17,922 nt of DNA, from the NCBI GenBank assembly GCA_040880725.1, contig JBBDHV010000041.1, forward strand, positions 1-17,922, given 5' to 3'. Within the stretch, counting starts at the first letter, position 1; each line of letters begins with the position of its first letter. The translations under genes and the position numbers were made by a program. The notes under the pieces were generated by a model. It saw nothing but the letters and a program-made list of their open reading frames with translations, ran no database searches and was not told the DNA's origin. This DNA comes from DATHWB01 sp040880725 (lineage in GTDB: Bacteria; Actinomycetota; Acidimicrobiia; Spongiisociales; ZC4RG35). This document shows, piece after piece, positions 1-7,772 of the stretch.

Positions 1-653
1 AAGTACCTCAACACCCCCGAGACCGACCTCTACAAGAAGCGGACCCTGCTTTACGGCATGCACCTCGCCCTCCAACCGATCGTGGAGACCGGCAGCGCGA
101 TCGTGGTGGAGGGTTACACCGACGCCATCACCGCTCACCAGGCCGGATTCACCAATGTTGTGGCCACAGCTGGCATCTCCCTCACTGCACAGCATCTGGC
201 AGCGCCCGTCATTCCACTAGCGAGGTCGTGCTCGCCTTCGACGGTGACCAAGCGGGCCTTCTGGCAGTCGTTCGGACGGCTGACCTGGATCCGGCCGACC
301 GCCGAGTCACCTTCCTCGTGGCGCGGTTACCCGAGGGCCAGGACCCTGCCGACCTGCTCGACGACGGCGGCCGCTCCTTCCAAGAATCCCTCACCAAAGC
401 TGTACCTCTTGAACAGCATCTCATCGACGAAATCGTCCGCCAGCACAACCTCGAAGAACCCGAAGCAGTGGCACGGGCTCTCCGTGCCGCAGCAGCCGTT
501 GCCGTGGCGGTAGACCCTAATGACCGAGCCCGGACGATCGAATACAGCGCCACCAGAATTGGCCGAGACGAGGCGGTCGTCCGAACTTGTCTCGACGCTC
601 ATGGCTCCGTTCCGCGCCAATCTCGGGTCCATGAGCAGGCACGGAGCATCTGA
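1..653 (+). pseudogene. dnaG: DnaG-type primase fragment, frameshifted and cut by window edge
   Basis: The reading frame open from base 1 encodes a primase TOPRIM region: KYLNTPETDLY, then VVEGYTDAITAHQAGF carrying the TOPRIM glutamate, then VVATAGISLTAQHL. Near bases 198-210 the similarity jumps to another frame, which continues with EVVLAFDGDQAG (the metal-binding DxD) and LPEGQDPADLL, ending at TGA 651-653. The change fits loss of one base or gain of two, so neither frame alone encodes both metal-binding halves. About 137 residues follow the DGD motif. That completes the primase core but leaves no room for the C-terminal DnaB-binding domain of cellular DnaG. The 5' part (zinc finger, N-terminal core) lies outside the window. 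DnaG makes RNA primers at replication forks. This copy is probably a decayed or mobile-element primase, although a sequencing or assembly error cannot be excluded. The family call is firm; the pseudogene status is moderately sure. Confidence 0.8.
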
Positions 654-707
654 TGACCTGCCTCAAGTACGCCGGCGGGACGATGCCCATTGCCTAGGAT
701 CCACATT

Positions 708-1157
708 GTGACCAGGACAACGCCAGGTGCCACGATCGTTTCGATCGGGTACGAACAGCGCAGCGTGGAGGAGGTGATCGCCCTGCTTCGGCGGAACAAC
801 GTCGAAGTGCTGGTCGATGTCCGCCTGAATCCCATCTCCCGCAAGAAGGGATTCTCGAAGTCCTCGCTGGGACAAGCACTTGACGCGGCCGACATTGAAT
901 ACCGCCACGAACGCGAACTGGGGAATCCCAAGAGCAACCGGGACCCCTTTCGCCGAGGACTCAAGTCGGCTCGAACTCGATACCTCCTCCACCTCCAAAA
1001 CGGGGCTTCCATGAAGTACCGAGAGGTAATCGACCTCGCTCACAGAAACCGCGTCGCCCTCCTGTGCTTCGAACGCGACCACCACGAATGTCACCGCTCC
1101 TGCATCGTCGATCACGCCCGGGCGGACCACCCGGAACTCACGGTCCTCGAGCTGTAG
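708..1157 (+). CDS. DUF488 family protein
   Basis: Small cytoplasmic protein (149 residues) of the DUF488 family. It begins with IVSIGYEQRS, then has the family signature VDVRLNPISRKKGFSK, RELGNPKSNRD, and near the end LLCFERDHHECHRS with its conserved Cys-His-Arg. The biochemical role of DUF488 is not established; the conserved polar and cysteine residues suggest nucleic-acid or nucleotide chemistry. I prefer the GTG at 708, which has an AGGA eight bases upstream and puts the family's first strand at the N-terminus. A TTG at 690 would add six residues. It lies 54 bp after the primase stop and 42 bp before the next gene, with which it probably forms an operon. Family assignment is secure, function unknown. 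Confidence 0.85.
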   Translation: MTRTTPGATIVSIGYEQRSVEEVIALLRRNNVEVLVDVRLNPISRKKGFSKSSLGQALDAADIEYRHERELGNPKSNRDPFRRGLKSARTRYLLHLQNGASMKYREVIDLAHRNRVALLCFERDHHECHRSCIVDHARADHPELTVLEL

Positions 1158-1185
1158 CGTTCCAGGCACTCTATGCCACTCGAAC

Positions 1186-1190
1186 AGGAG
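1186..1190 (+). promoter_or_regulatory. Ribosome binding site deciding the start of the DUF488 partner gene
   Basis: AGGAG lies nine bases before ATG 1200. This favours 1200 over the upstream in-frame ATG at 1173, which has no comparable site. Confidence 0.6.
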
Positions 1191-1199
1191 CTCACAGCC

Positions 1200-1997
1200 A
1201 TGATCCTGGTCAAAGCGGCACCAGTCCTCACTTCTGCCCTCCGAGAAAGCATGTGCGTAGCCGCCATGTCTCTCGCTCCTGACCCGGAGTGGATCAGACT
1301 CCACCCGGTCCCGTTCCGAGACCTCGCCGACGACTCCAAATTCCGCAAATACCAGGAAGTCACCGTCAGAGCTATCCGACCTCGCTCCGATCGCCGCCCT
1401 GAGTCATGGGTACCGATAGAAGGCTCCGTCCAGCCCGGCGAGATCATCGGCCCCGAGCACGGATGGTCGACGAGGCGTCAACGCGTCGCCGCCCTCGGCG
1501 AGCACACCATGTGCGACCTGATAGAACGCAACCGCTCCGGCTCAGGACCTGACACTCCCTCGCTTGCGGTTGTCCGCACCAGCGGCATCCCTGAACTCGT
1601 GATCACCGAACGCAAGAAAGAGCAGTTGGACACATGGCAACAACGAGCCGAGGCCATTGCCGCCCAGCCCAGCCTGTTCGACAACACCGAGACTCCGAAG
1701 CCGCCGTTCGAGGTCATCCCGTGGCGGTTCATGTACAGCTACCGATGCATAGCACCGGAGTGCCATGGACATACACAAACGATTATCGATTGGGAGGCGG
1801 TGGCGCTCTATCGCCGCGTTCGCTTCGATGGCGACTGGCAGGAGAAGATTCGCGGGAAGTTCGTCGACGAACTGTGGGCTCCAAACCGGGACAGCGTCCT
1901 GTTCGTCGGAAACATGGAACAGCGCCCATGGAACTTCCTCGTCCTCGGCGTCTTCTGGCCACCTCGTCAAGGCATCCAACAGTCACTGCTCGGATAG
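1200..1997 (+). CDS. Conserved hypothetical protein, usual partner of DUF488
   Basis: A 265-residue soluble protein starting MILVKAAPVLTSALRES, then WIRLHPVPFRDL (31-42) and KFRKYQEVTVRAI (48-60), followed by RRPESWVPI. From memory, proteins of this layout are commonly encoded next to DUF488 genes; no activity is known to me. The C-terminal half has C183-x4-C188-x2-H191 followed by DWE (197-199), a plausible zinc site or a metal-dependent catalytic patch. The linker between the halves carries QPSLF (156-160), which resembles the bacterial sliding-clamp-binding peptide. The start at 1200 is supported by AGGAG at 1186-1190 and by the family N-terminus; an ATG at 1173 would add nine residues unlike the family. 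No signal peptide or membrane segment. A role in nucleic-acid processing is inference. Confidence 0.75.
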   Translation: MILVKAAPVLTSALRESMCVAAMSLAPDPEWIRLHPVPFRDLADDSKFRKYQEVTVRAIRPRSDRRPESWVPIEGSVQPGEIIGPEHGWSTRRQRVAALGEHTMCDLIERNRSGSGPDTPSLAVVRTSGIPELVITERKKEQLDTWQQRAEAIAAQPSLFDNTETPKPPFEVIPWRFMYSYRCIAPECHGHTQTIIDWEAVALYRRVRFDGDWQEKIRGKFVDELWAPNRDSVLFVGNMEQRPWNFLVLGVFWPPRQGIQQSLLG

Positions 1998-2152
1998 AAG
2001 GCATCCTTTGGTTAGCGAAAGCCTCACCCTTCGGCCTACACCGTGCGCGGATCGCGGTCATGCTGGCCATGTCGCTTACCCGTCAGTTCTGAGACGACTC
2101 CAACGCTCCGCACATCGCGCCGACAGCGCCGGAGCGGAACCAGGCTGGCAAC
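1998..2152. other. Intergenic region between DUF488 partner and HEPN-like gene
   Basis: These 155 bp hold no convincing ORF. A short complementary pair (AAGGC near 1999 and GCCT near 2025) could form a weak hairpin, but no T-run follows, so no terminator is called. An in-frame TGA at 2090 limits the N-terminus of the next gene. The length suggests that gene may have its own promoter, but no -35/-10 pair is clear. Confidence 0.4.
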
Positions 2153-3433
2153 GTGCGTGAGGCTCCCCTACAAGGCGTATACGAACTCGGTGAACCCGGC
2201 GAAGACGTTGAACTATTTCTCGGGGAGGGAGCACTGAACGGCGAACCGGTAGGCCCCGTGCGGATCTGGATGTCGATGAGCAATAGGCTCCGGGTGCGAT
2301 GGCAGGCAGAGAATCCACTTCGGTCGGTGGACCTCGAACGGTCGCAGCTGTCGATCGATCATCCGCAGCTCGGCCCAGTCGAGATCCCACTCGATGTCCA
2401 TCACAGCGACGGCTGGGGCACGTGCCCCGGTACCGAGCTGGGAACTGGAACGCGGATGGCACGCGTCGTCGCGCATTGGCCAAACCTCCCAATGCTCCTG
2501 CCAGGCTCACCGCTGGAATCCGGGAAGCAGTCGTGGGCCGGCCGGTGGACCGTCGAGTCGTGTGGTTGGAGATTCACGCTCGACTGTCGCCAGGACTACT
2601 CGGAAGTGCGCAGGTCGGCGAATGAATCGGACAAGCAGTTCGCGCTCACCCACGTTGGGGAACTCCGGCGAGCGGACAGCGGAGAGTTCGACGCAGAATC
2701 TGCGCGAGACGTCCTGTTCGGATGGCAGCTTGCGTTTTCATTCGCGCTCGGAAGGTGGGTAGCGCCCGCCTTGCCGGTCGGGCTCGATCGGGAAGAACAG
2801 AGAGTCTGGGAACAGTGGGCGCCGTGGCGTTGCGACACGTTGCGTGGCTACGAATCATGGTGGGATACGCACACAGCTGATGACCTCGCGCAGTTCTTCG
2901 CGGTCTACCTGCAGGCCTACCTTGACCATCATCAGCGTCCGATCGTCAGGCACGTCGCCATGCACATGATCACCGGAAACCATTCGGGAACGACAGCCGA
3001 GGGCAAGGTCATGCTTGCACAAGCCGGCTTGGAATACCTAGCGTGGGTGACCCTCGTCCTCACCGGGGTCATGTCGCGACGGACTTATCGCGAGATGACC
3101 GCTGCTGAACGACTGCGTCTTCTCCTCAACGAGTCGGCAATCCCGTTGAACGTGCCGAGGGGTCTCGAGGCACTCTCCGACCTTGCAGATCAAAGAGGTC
3201 TCGACGGACCTGACGTCACGGCATGGGTTCGCAACCGACTGGTCCATCCAAAGGATGCCGATGAGCCTTACCGAATTGAGGGCTTGGTATGGCAGGCGGC
3301 TCAACTCCTTTTGGAATATGGAGAGCTCCTACTGCTACACCGCCTGGGTTACACAGGTCGATTCATGCGGCGATACCCACCTCACCGATGGGCGCATTCC
3401 AGCGAGCCAGTTCCCTGGGCAACGACCAGATGA
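2153..3433 (+). CDS. HEPN-like domain protein, possible defence or stress RNase
   Basis: A 426-residue protein with no signal peptide or membrane segment. The N-terminal half (to about 150) looks beta-rich, with ARVVAHWPNLPMLL and SWAGRWTVESCGWRFTLD; the middle holds FSFALGRWVAPALPVG (195-210). The C-terminal half is helical and contains AGLEYLAWVT, then WVRNRLVHPKD with R360-x4-H365. This matches the RX4-6H signature of HEPN nucleases, here with Asn after the Arg as in active members. The tail LLLLHRLGYTGRFMRRY plus a Trp-rich end resembles ApeA-like HEPN proteins. HEPN proteins often cleave RNA in phage defence or toxin roles; whether this one is catalytic is inference. The GTG at 2153 is the first usable start after the in-frame TGA at 2090, with a weak AGG eight bases upstream. 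Confidence 0.65.
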   Translation: MREAPLQGVYELGEPGEDVELFLGEGALNGEPVGPVRIWMSMSNRLRVRWQAENPLRSVDLERSQLSIDHPQLGPVEIPLDVHHSDGWGTCPGTELGTGTRMARVVAHWPNLPMLLPGSPLESGKQSWAGRWTVESCGWRFTLDCRQDYSEVRRSANESDKQFALTHVGELRRADSGEFDAESARDVLFGWQLAFSFALGRWVAPALPVGLDREEQRVWEQWAPWRCDTLRGYESWWDTHTADDLAQFFAVYLQAYLDHHQRPIVRHVAMHMITGNHSGTTAEGKVMLAQAGLEYLAWVTLVLTGVMSRRTYREMTAAERLRLLLNESAIPLNVPRGLEALSDLADQRGLDGPDVTAWVRNRLVHPKDADEPYRIEGLVWQAAQLLLEYGELLLLHRLGYTGRFMRRYPPHRWAHSSEPVPWATTR

Positions 3434-3586
3434 GATCTTTTCGTAGGCACAAGTCCTGCACCGATCGACACCAGCCACCGGAAGCCACTGAGGACGATGG
3501 ATTCTGAGGGCGACGTCCGTACTGTGCCAAGCGCGCCTGACGCAATCTGAATGGGCTGAACCGGTCAGAATCGAAATGTCGCGACT
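3434..3586. other. Convergent intergenic region, end of pilus operon
   Basis: These 153 bp separate two converging genes. A short arm pair (TCTGA near 3546 and TCAGA near 3565) and a weak CTGA/TCAG hairpin lie just after the LysM-BTAD stop. Neither has a strong stem with a T-run, so I do not call a Rho-independent terminator. No tRNA or ORF is seen. Confidence 0.4.
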
Positions 3587-6500
3587 TTATCCCGCCTGGC
3601 GCCGGCGCTTTCTGGATTCCTGTTCGTAGAGCTCGGTGGTTTCTGGGTCGAGAAAGCTTGAGGCGTTGGGGCCTTCGTCGGCGTCGACGACGGCGAGAAG
3701 TTCCGTGTAGATGGCTTCGAAGGCGACCTGGTTACCTTCAGCGGATGCTGCTCGCATGAGGTTTCGGTAGCACTCTTCGCAGGCTCCGGTGGCGAGGAGT
3801 CCTTTGCGGGCGGCCCAGGTGGCCTGGTCGGGGTCGTCGTTGGCGAGGGCGTGTTGGGCGAGGCGGTGGGCGGCGTTGTCGATGGCGACGATGGCGTGGG
3901 TGATGATTCCGTTGGTGTGGGCCCAGGTGTAGGCGTTGCCTGCCGCGGTGAACGGGGTTCCTTCCACCAGTTCGAGGGCGGCCCGCAGATGGTGGGCTTG
4001 GGCGGTGCCTGACGTCTGGTCGGCTTGGCGTATGTGACCGGTGAACTTTTCGATGTCGCTGTTGAGGTGGCGGCTGATCCGGTAGATCCCGTCGGCGACG
4101 TATGGCAGGTATAGCTGGCCGTCGGGGTCGAGGCCGAGGGTGGTTCTGGTGCGGGAGGTGTGCCGGTTGAGCCGCTGGTAGTCGGGGCGTTGTTCGGGCC
4201 AGAGCACTTCCATCAGGGTGTCTGCTTCGACTCCTCCCCGGTGGAAGGTGAGGTAGGCGACGAGTTCGGTGCACTTTCGGAGCGGGAACCGGCCGTCGAT
4301 GCCGTCGACTCGGAGGGTGCCGAGCACTTTCATCTGCGGGATCGGGGATTCGATCGTCCCCGCGGCTTCTCCATCGGTTTGGAATAGAGGTTGTTGTTTG
4401 GTCTCCTCGGTGGCGGCTGGAGGCTCTTCGATCGTTTCGAATGCCATGAAGGGGTCAGTGGTGATGTCGGGTTCGACGCCGTCGAGGTCTTTGGCGGCGG
4501 CGATGAGGTCGCCGACCGCGGTCTGTTCGGCGGGCGTGAGGTTGCGGCGGGCGAGGGTGAGTCCGAGCGGCTCGACACGAATGGTGTCGGTGTCGATGTG
4601 AAGTTGCCACCTGTCTCCGGTCGGGTAGCCGACGACGGCAGCGACGCCACGGCCGGTGTGGGCGTCGGTGAGTAGCCGTCCGGCCTGACGGGGAGGCTCG
4701 GTGGTCGGGTCGAAGACGATGATCGGATCCCAAGTGTCGGCGCCGGCCGATGTGAGACGACCGTGCAACGGTGACGGTGCGGTGAGCCGGCTGACGGCTT
4801 CGGTCTTGGCCGAAAGCGTGGGGAGGATCTCGGAGAGGTCGTCGACGACGTGGACTCGTTCGAGTCCGGCGAGGTCGTCTCCGAATCCGATGCAGACGAT
4901 CTGGAGGTCATCTGCGATGGGGCTGGCGGCGAGCTCGGTGGCCATGGTGTAGCAGGTGGCGACCATGTCGTCTGGCGTACCGGTGATTTGGGTTGCTCCC
5001 ATGAACTCGAGGTCGACGAGGAGCTGGGTGTGGTCGGCGTGTCCGACGGTGACCAGGGCCGGGTATGGGGCGGGGACGCCTTTGGCCATGTCGGCGAGCC
5101 GGTTGATGTCCACATCTGTTCGGAGGGTCCAGCTGCGTCCTTCGTCTTCGACGTGCCAACCGGACGGTGGGTTCTGGTGTGGTGTCCACAACAGCAACCG
5201 GAGGCGTTCGGCGTCGAGATGGACACCGACGACCTGTGGGGGTGGACGGTGGGTGGCGAGGACGTCCCGGGCCATCGCGCGTAACGCCAGGTCGATGAGT
5301 TCGGCCGATGTGGGAGCGGCGGCAGTCCGGATCATCGTCTCCATCGGCACGGTGTGTGCTGGTGGGGGTGTAGGGATCGTGTCAGCTCGGCGATGCCGAA
5401 ACTGGACGTTTCGGAGCCGGCGGAGCAGGGCGATCAGTCCGGCGGCGAGGAGTCCGAGACCTGCGAGGGTGCTGGCTATCGGCGCGAGCTCGACGCCGGT
5501 CTCATCGTCGCTGTCGTCCTCGTCGCTGCCGGTCGGTTCGTCTGCAGCCGATTCGCCAGCCGAATCCGACAATGGGTGGCTGGGTGTTGTGATGGTGGTT
5601 GCCGTGCCGGCGGCAGGGACCGTTGATGTGGTGGCGGTGGGCGGCGGATCACCGGAAGGGGTGTCGACCACGGTGTCGGCATCGTCTGGGCCTGCCGGTG
5701 TCGTCTCCGGTGTGGGCTCGTTGTCAGCACCGAGTTCGCTGTCGGCCTGTCGGGGGTCGTCGGGGATGGCTGGTAGACCGAAGATCTGGCCCGGGTAAAT
5801 GAGGTTCGGGTCGTGGGGTGGTGCCAGCCGTTCGAGGTTGACGTCAACCAGTTTCCGCCAGAACCCGGTGATCTCTTCGCTGGTCGGGGTGCGGTCCCAT
5901 GCGTCCGCGAGCGTCGATTGGGCGATGGACCAGAAACTGTTACCCGGTTCGACAGTGACAGTCCCGGTGCCGTCCGATGGAGGATGGTCGGAGCGCTCTG
6001 ACGGTGCGGTTTTCAGCTCGGGGTCGGCGGGGATGGGGGGCGGGTCGAAGTGTTGGCCTGGGAAGATCAGGTCGGGATCGTGTGGTGGGGCGAGTCGATG
6101 ACGGTTGGTGTCGATCAGCTGGTTCCAGTAGCCGGCGTTTTCCATGTCCGAGGGTGTGCGTCCCCAGGCGTCGGTCAGGGTGGTCTTGGCGATCGTCCAG
6201 AAGCTGTCGCCCGCTTCGACGGTGACCCGCGTCGTCCCGGTCTGGTCTGGTTGGTCCGCTGGGGGTGTGGTTGCGTCGTCGGGTAGGACGAGGAGCCAAC
6301 CCGGGGTGAGGCGGTCGGTGGTGGCGGTGAAACGGTGGCCGTCGCCCATGATCCGGTCTTGGTTCAGCGCTTGGATGTCGTGCCATCGGCGGCCGTCGCC
6401 CAGTGTGGTTTCGGCGATGCTCCACAGGGTGTCGCGTGCCGCCACCCGGTAGGTCGGTCCAGGTTCGGATCGCTGCTCGGGTTGTGTCTGACTACCGGAG

Positions 6501-6955
6501 GCAGCGGGAGCCTCATGGTGCAGGGCCGGCTGGGCGGTTGTGATGGCGATGCTGGCCGGTAGTGGAGCCGCCGCCACGGGAACGGTGCGGAGTGGCCCGA
6601 TCGTGGCGGCGGTCAGCGTGATGGCGGCGATCAGTTGGGCGGCTGCCGGCTGGAGGCCGGGGAGGAGGCGGAGACGGCGAGCCACCCGGCCACGGAGGGC
6701 GGCTGTGACTTCGACGGTCACCGCCACCGCCAGCTGGGCCCAGACGATCCAGACGATGACCGCCAGCGTGTTGACAAGGAGCTGGGGGTCGATCCCGCTG
6801 CGAACCGCCAGCTGGATCTGGTCGACGGTGGGGAGGGTGGTGGGCAGTGGCCATCCGACATAGGCGACGAGTCCGGCTGGCACCCCGAACGTGAAGCCGA
6901 TCAGGGTGAGGAGGGCGGTGACGGCGCGGGCGGCTTGTGTGAGGTGTCGCATCAT
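3587..6955 (-). CDS. Membrane protein with three LysM domains and a SARP/BTAD-like C-terminus
   Basis: Last gene of the Tad operon, 1122 residues. Three hydrophobic segments (about 11-34, 62-84, 105-127) precede three LysM-type modules (169-228, 243-308, 332-398), each with a W-x-I-A core such as DTLWSIAETTL. A Pro/Thr/Asp-rich linker and a fourth membrane segment (491-513) followed by LRRLRNVQFRHRR come next. The loop at 85-100 is strongly basic, so by the positive-inside rule the LysM part is outside and residues 514-1122 are cytoplasmic. From about residue 877, MKVLGTLRVDG, KCTELVAYLTFHRGG and VLWPEQRPDYQRLNRHTSR resemble the DNA-binding domain of SARP regulators, followed by a helical BTAD-like repeat region. 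Similar LysM/BTAD proteins occur beside actinobacterial Tad loci. It may sense or anchor to the wall and signal inward. The ATG overlaps the previous TGA (ATGA). Confidence 0.85.
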   Translation of the reverse strand: MMRHLTQAARAVTALLTLIGFTFGVPAGLVAYVGWPLPTTLPTVDQIQLAVRSGIDPQLLVNTLAVIVWIVWAQLAVAVTVEVTAALRGRVARRLRLLPGLQPAAAQLIAAITLTAATIGPLRTVPVAAAPLPASIAITTAQPALHHEAPAASGSQTQPEQRSEPGPTYRVAARDTLWSIAETTLGDGRRWHDIQALNQDRIMGDGHRFTATTDRLTPGWLLVLPDDATTPPADQPDQTGTTRVTVEAGDSFWTIAKTTLTDAWGRTPSDMENAGYWNQLIDTNRHRLAPPHDPDLIFPGQHFDPPPIPADPELKTAPSERSDHPPSDGTGTVTVEPGNSFWSIAQSTLADAWDRTPTSEEITGFWRKLVDVNLERLAPPHDPNLIYPGQIFGLPAIPDDPRQADSELGADNEPTPETTPAGPDDADTVVDTPSGDPPPTATTSTVPAAGTATTITTPSHPLSDSAGESAADEPTGSDEDDSDDETGVELAPIASTLAGLGLLAAGLIALLRRLRNVQFRHRRADTIPTPPPAHTVPMETMIRTAAAPTSAELIDLALRAMARDVLATHRPPPQVVGVHLDAERLRLLLWTPHQNPPSGWHVEDEGRSWTLRTDVDINRLADMAKGVPAPYPALVTVGHADHTQLLVDLEFMGATQITGTPDDMVATCYTMATELAASPIADDLQIVCIGFGDDLAGLERVHVVDDLSEILPTLSAKTEAVSRLTAPSPLHGRLTSAGADTWDPIIVFDPTTEPPRQAGRLLTDAHTGRGVAAVVGYPTGDRWQLHIDTDTIRVEPLGLTLARRNLTPAEQTAVGDLIAAAKDLDGVEPDITTDPFMAFETIEEPPAATEETKQQPLFQTDGEAAGTIESPIPQMKVLGTLRVDGIDGRFPLRKCTELVAYLTFHRGGVEADTLMEVLWPEQRPDYQRLNRHTSRTRTTLGLDPDGQLYLPYVADGIYRISRHLNSDIEKFTGHIRQADQTSGTAQAHHLRAALELVEGTPFTAAGNAYTWAHTNGIITHAIVAIDNAAHRLAQHALANDDPDQATWAARKGLLATGACEECYRNLMRAASAEGNQVAFEAIYTELLAVVDADEGPNASSFLDPETTELYEQESRKRRRQAG

Positions 6956-7347
6956 GGGGCCTGGGTGACGGCGGCGGCGGTTTCGGTGGCGGTGACGGTG
7001 ATCGGCCCGGTGGGTAACAGGACCGGGTCGACGGTGAGACGGACGGTGACGGTGATGGTGTCGCCGTTGACGGTGACCGCGGTGGCGGTGTGACCGACTG
7101 CGGCCAGGTATTGGTCGGCATGCGAGACCGCCTGGTCATGGTCGAGGAGGAGTTCGCCGGTGCTGCGGAGCGTGTCGAGGTCGACGGCTTGGGCGCCGGC
7201 ACGGGCTGCGTTGTCGGCGAGGTGGCTCGCCTCCCGCAGGGCGTTGACTTTGCGGCCGCCGTCGATGGCGAGGCCGGCTGCCATCAGCAGGGCGAGGGCG
7301 ATCACCGCCAGGAAGGTGGACACGGCTCCTCGATCACGGCCGGTCAT
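6952..7347 (-). CDS. TadG-like pseudopilin/pilus assembly protein
   Basis: A 131-residue single-pass protein: short basic leader MTGRDRG, then AVSTFLAVIALALLMAAG, then GLAIDGGRKVNALREASH as in TadE/TadG-like proteins, and a short extracytoplasmic beta-rich tail. The G7 followed by AVST resembles a prepilin-peptidase site, but the usual +5 Glu is Phe (STF), as is common in the TadG branch. It is expected to sit in the membrane and help assemble or prime Flp pili. Its ATG overlaps the upstream TGA at 7344-7347, and its own stop overlaps the LysM-BTAD start, so it is translationally coupled on both sides. Far shorter than proteobacterial TadG, which carries a large C-terminal domain. Confidence 0.85.
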   Translation of the reverse strand: MTGRDRGAVSTFLAVIALALLMAAGLAIDGGRKVNALREASHLADNAARAGAQAVDLDTLRSTGELLLDHDQAVSHADQYLAAVGHTATAVTVNGDTITVTVRLTVDPVLLPTGPITVTATETAAAVTQAP

Positions 7348-7772
7348 GGGCTGGTCCTGGTGTTGGCCCGGTAAATGTCGATGACCTCGACGCCGGTTGC
7401 GGCGAAGAGGCGGGTGCCGGGGACTGCCAGCATGGCGATGTCGGCGAACGCTGCTTCACAGGTGACGGTGACCGCCACCTGGCCTCCGGCGGTGAACCCG
7501 CTGGTGTCGACTGACACGGTGAGGTTCCGGCATGCCACCGTCCCGGCGGCGATGTTGGCGGCGACGGTTTCTGTGGCGGTGGCAATAGCGGCGGTGGGGG
7601 TGGCGACGAGGGATGCTGCTCGGGCTGCCTCATGGGCGGCGTGTGCCACGTCGCCTTCGGTCTGGGCGACCCGCCCGGCGTAGACGACCAGCAGCATGAA
7701 GGCGATCAGTAGTGGTGTCAGGACCGCCAGTTCGGTCGAGACCGCTCCACGTTGGCGGCCGGGACGGTTCAT
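7344..7772 (-). CDS. TadE-like pseudopilin (second copy)
   Basis: A 142-residue TadE-type minor pseudopilin. MNRPGRQRG is the leader, followed by AVSTELAVLTPLLIAFMLLV, giving a G9 cleavage site with Glu at +5 and one hydrophobic helix, then AHAAHEAARAASL and a beta-rich domain with two cysteines (ACRNL and TCEAA) that could form a disulfide. Processed by prepilin peptidase, such proteins are minor components needed for Tad pilus assembly. I start at ATG 7772: the longer open frame to 7949 is Arg/His/Pro-rich shadow sequence, and the ATG at 7772 overlaps the preceding TGA (ATGA), as at neighbouring junctions. Confidence 0.87.
   Translation of the reverse strand: MNRPGRQRGAVSTELAVLTPLLIAFMLLVVYAGRVAQTEGDVAHAAHEAARAASLVATPTAAIATATETVAANIAAGTVACRNLTVSVDTSGFTAGGQVAVTVTCEAAFADIAMLAVPGTRLFAATGVEVIDIYRANTRTSP

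Noticed and set aside
4330..5226. Long Ser/Pro/Thr-rich open frame on the - strand within the LysM-BTAD gene
   Set aside because: High GC leaves long shadow frames; its composition is low-complexity, and the overlapping frame has clear domains.
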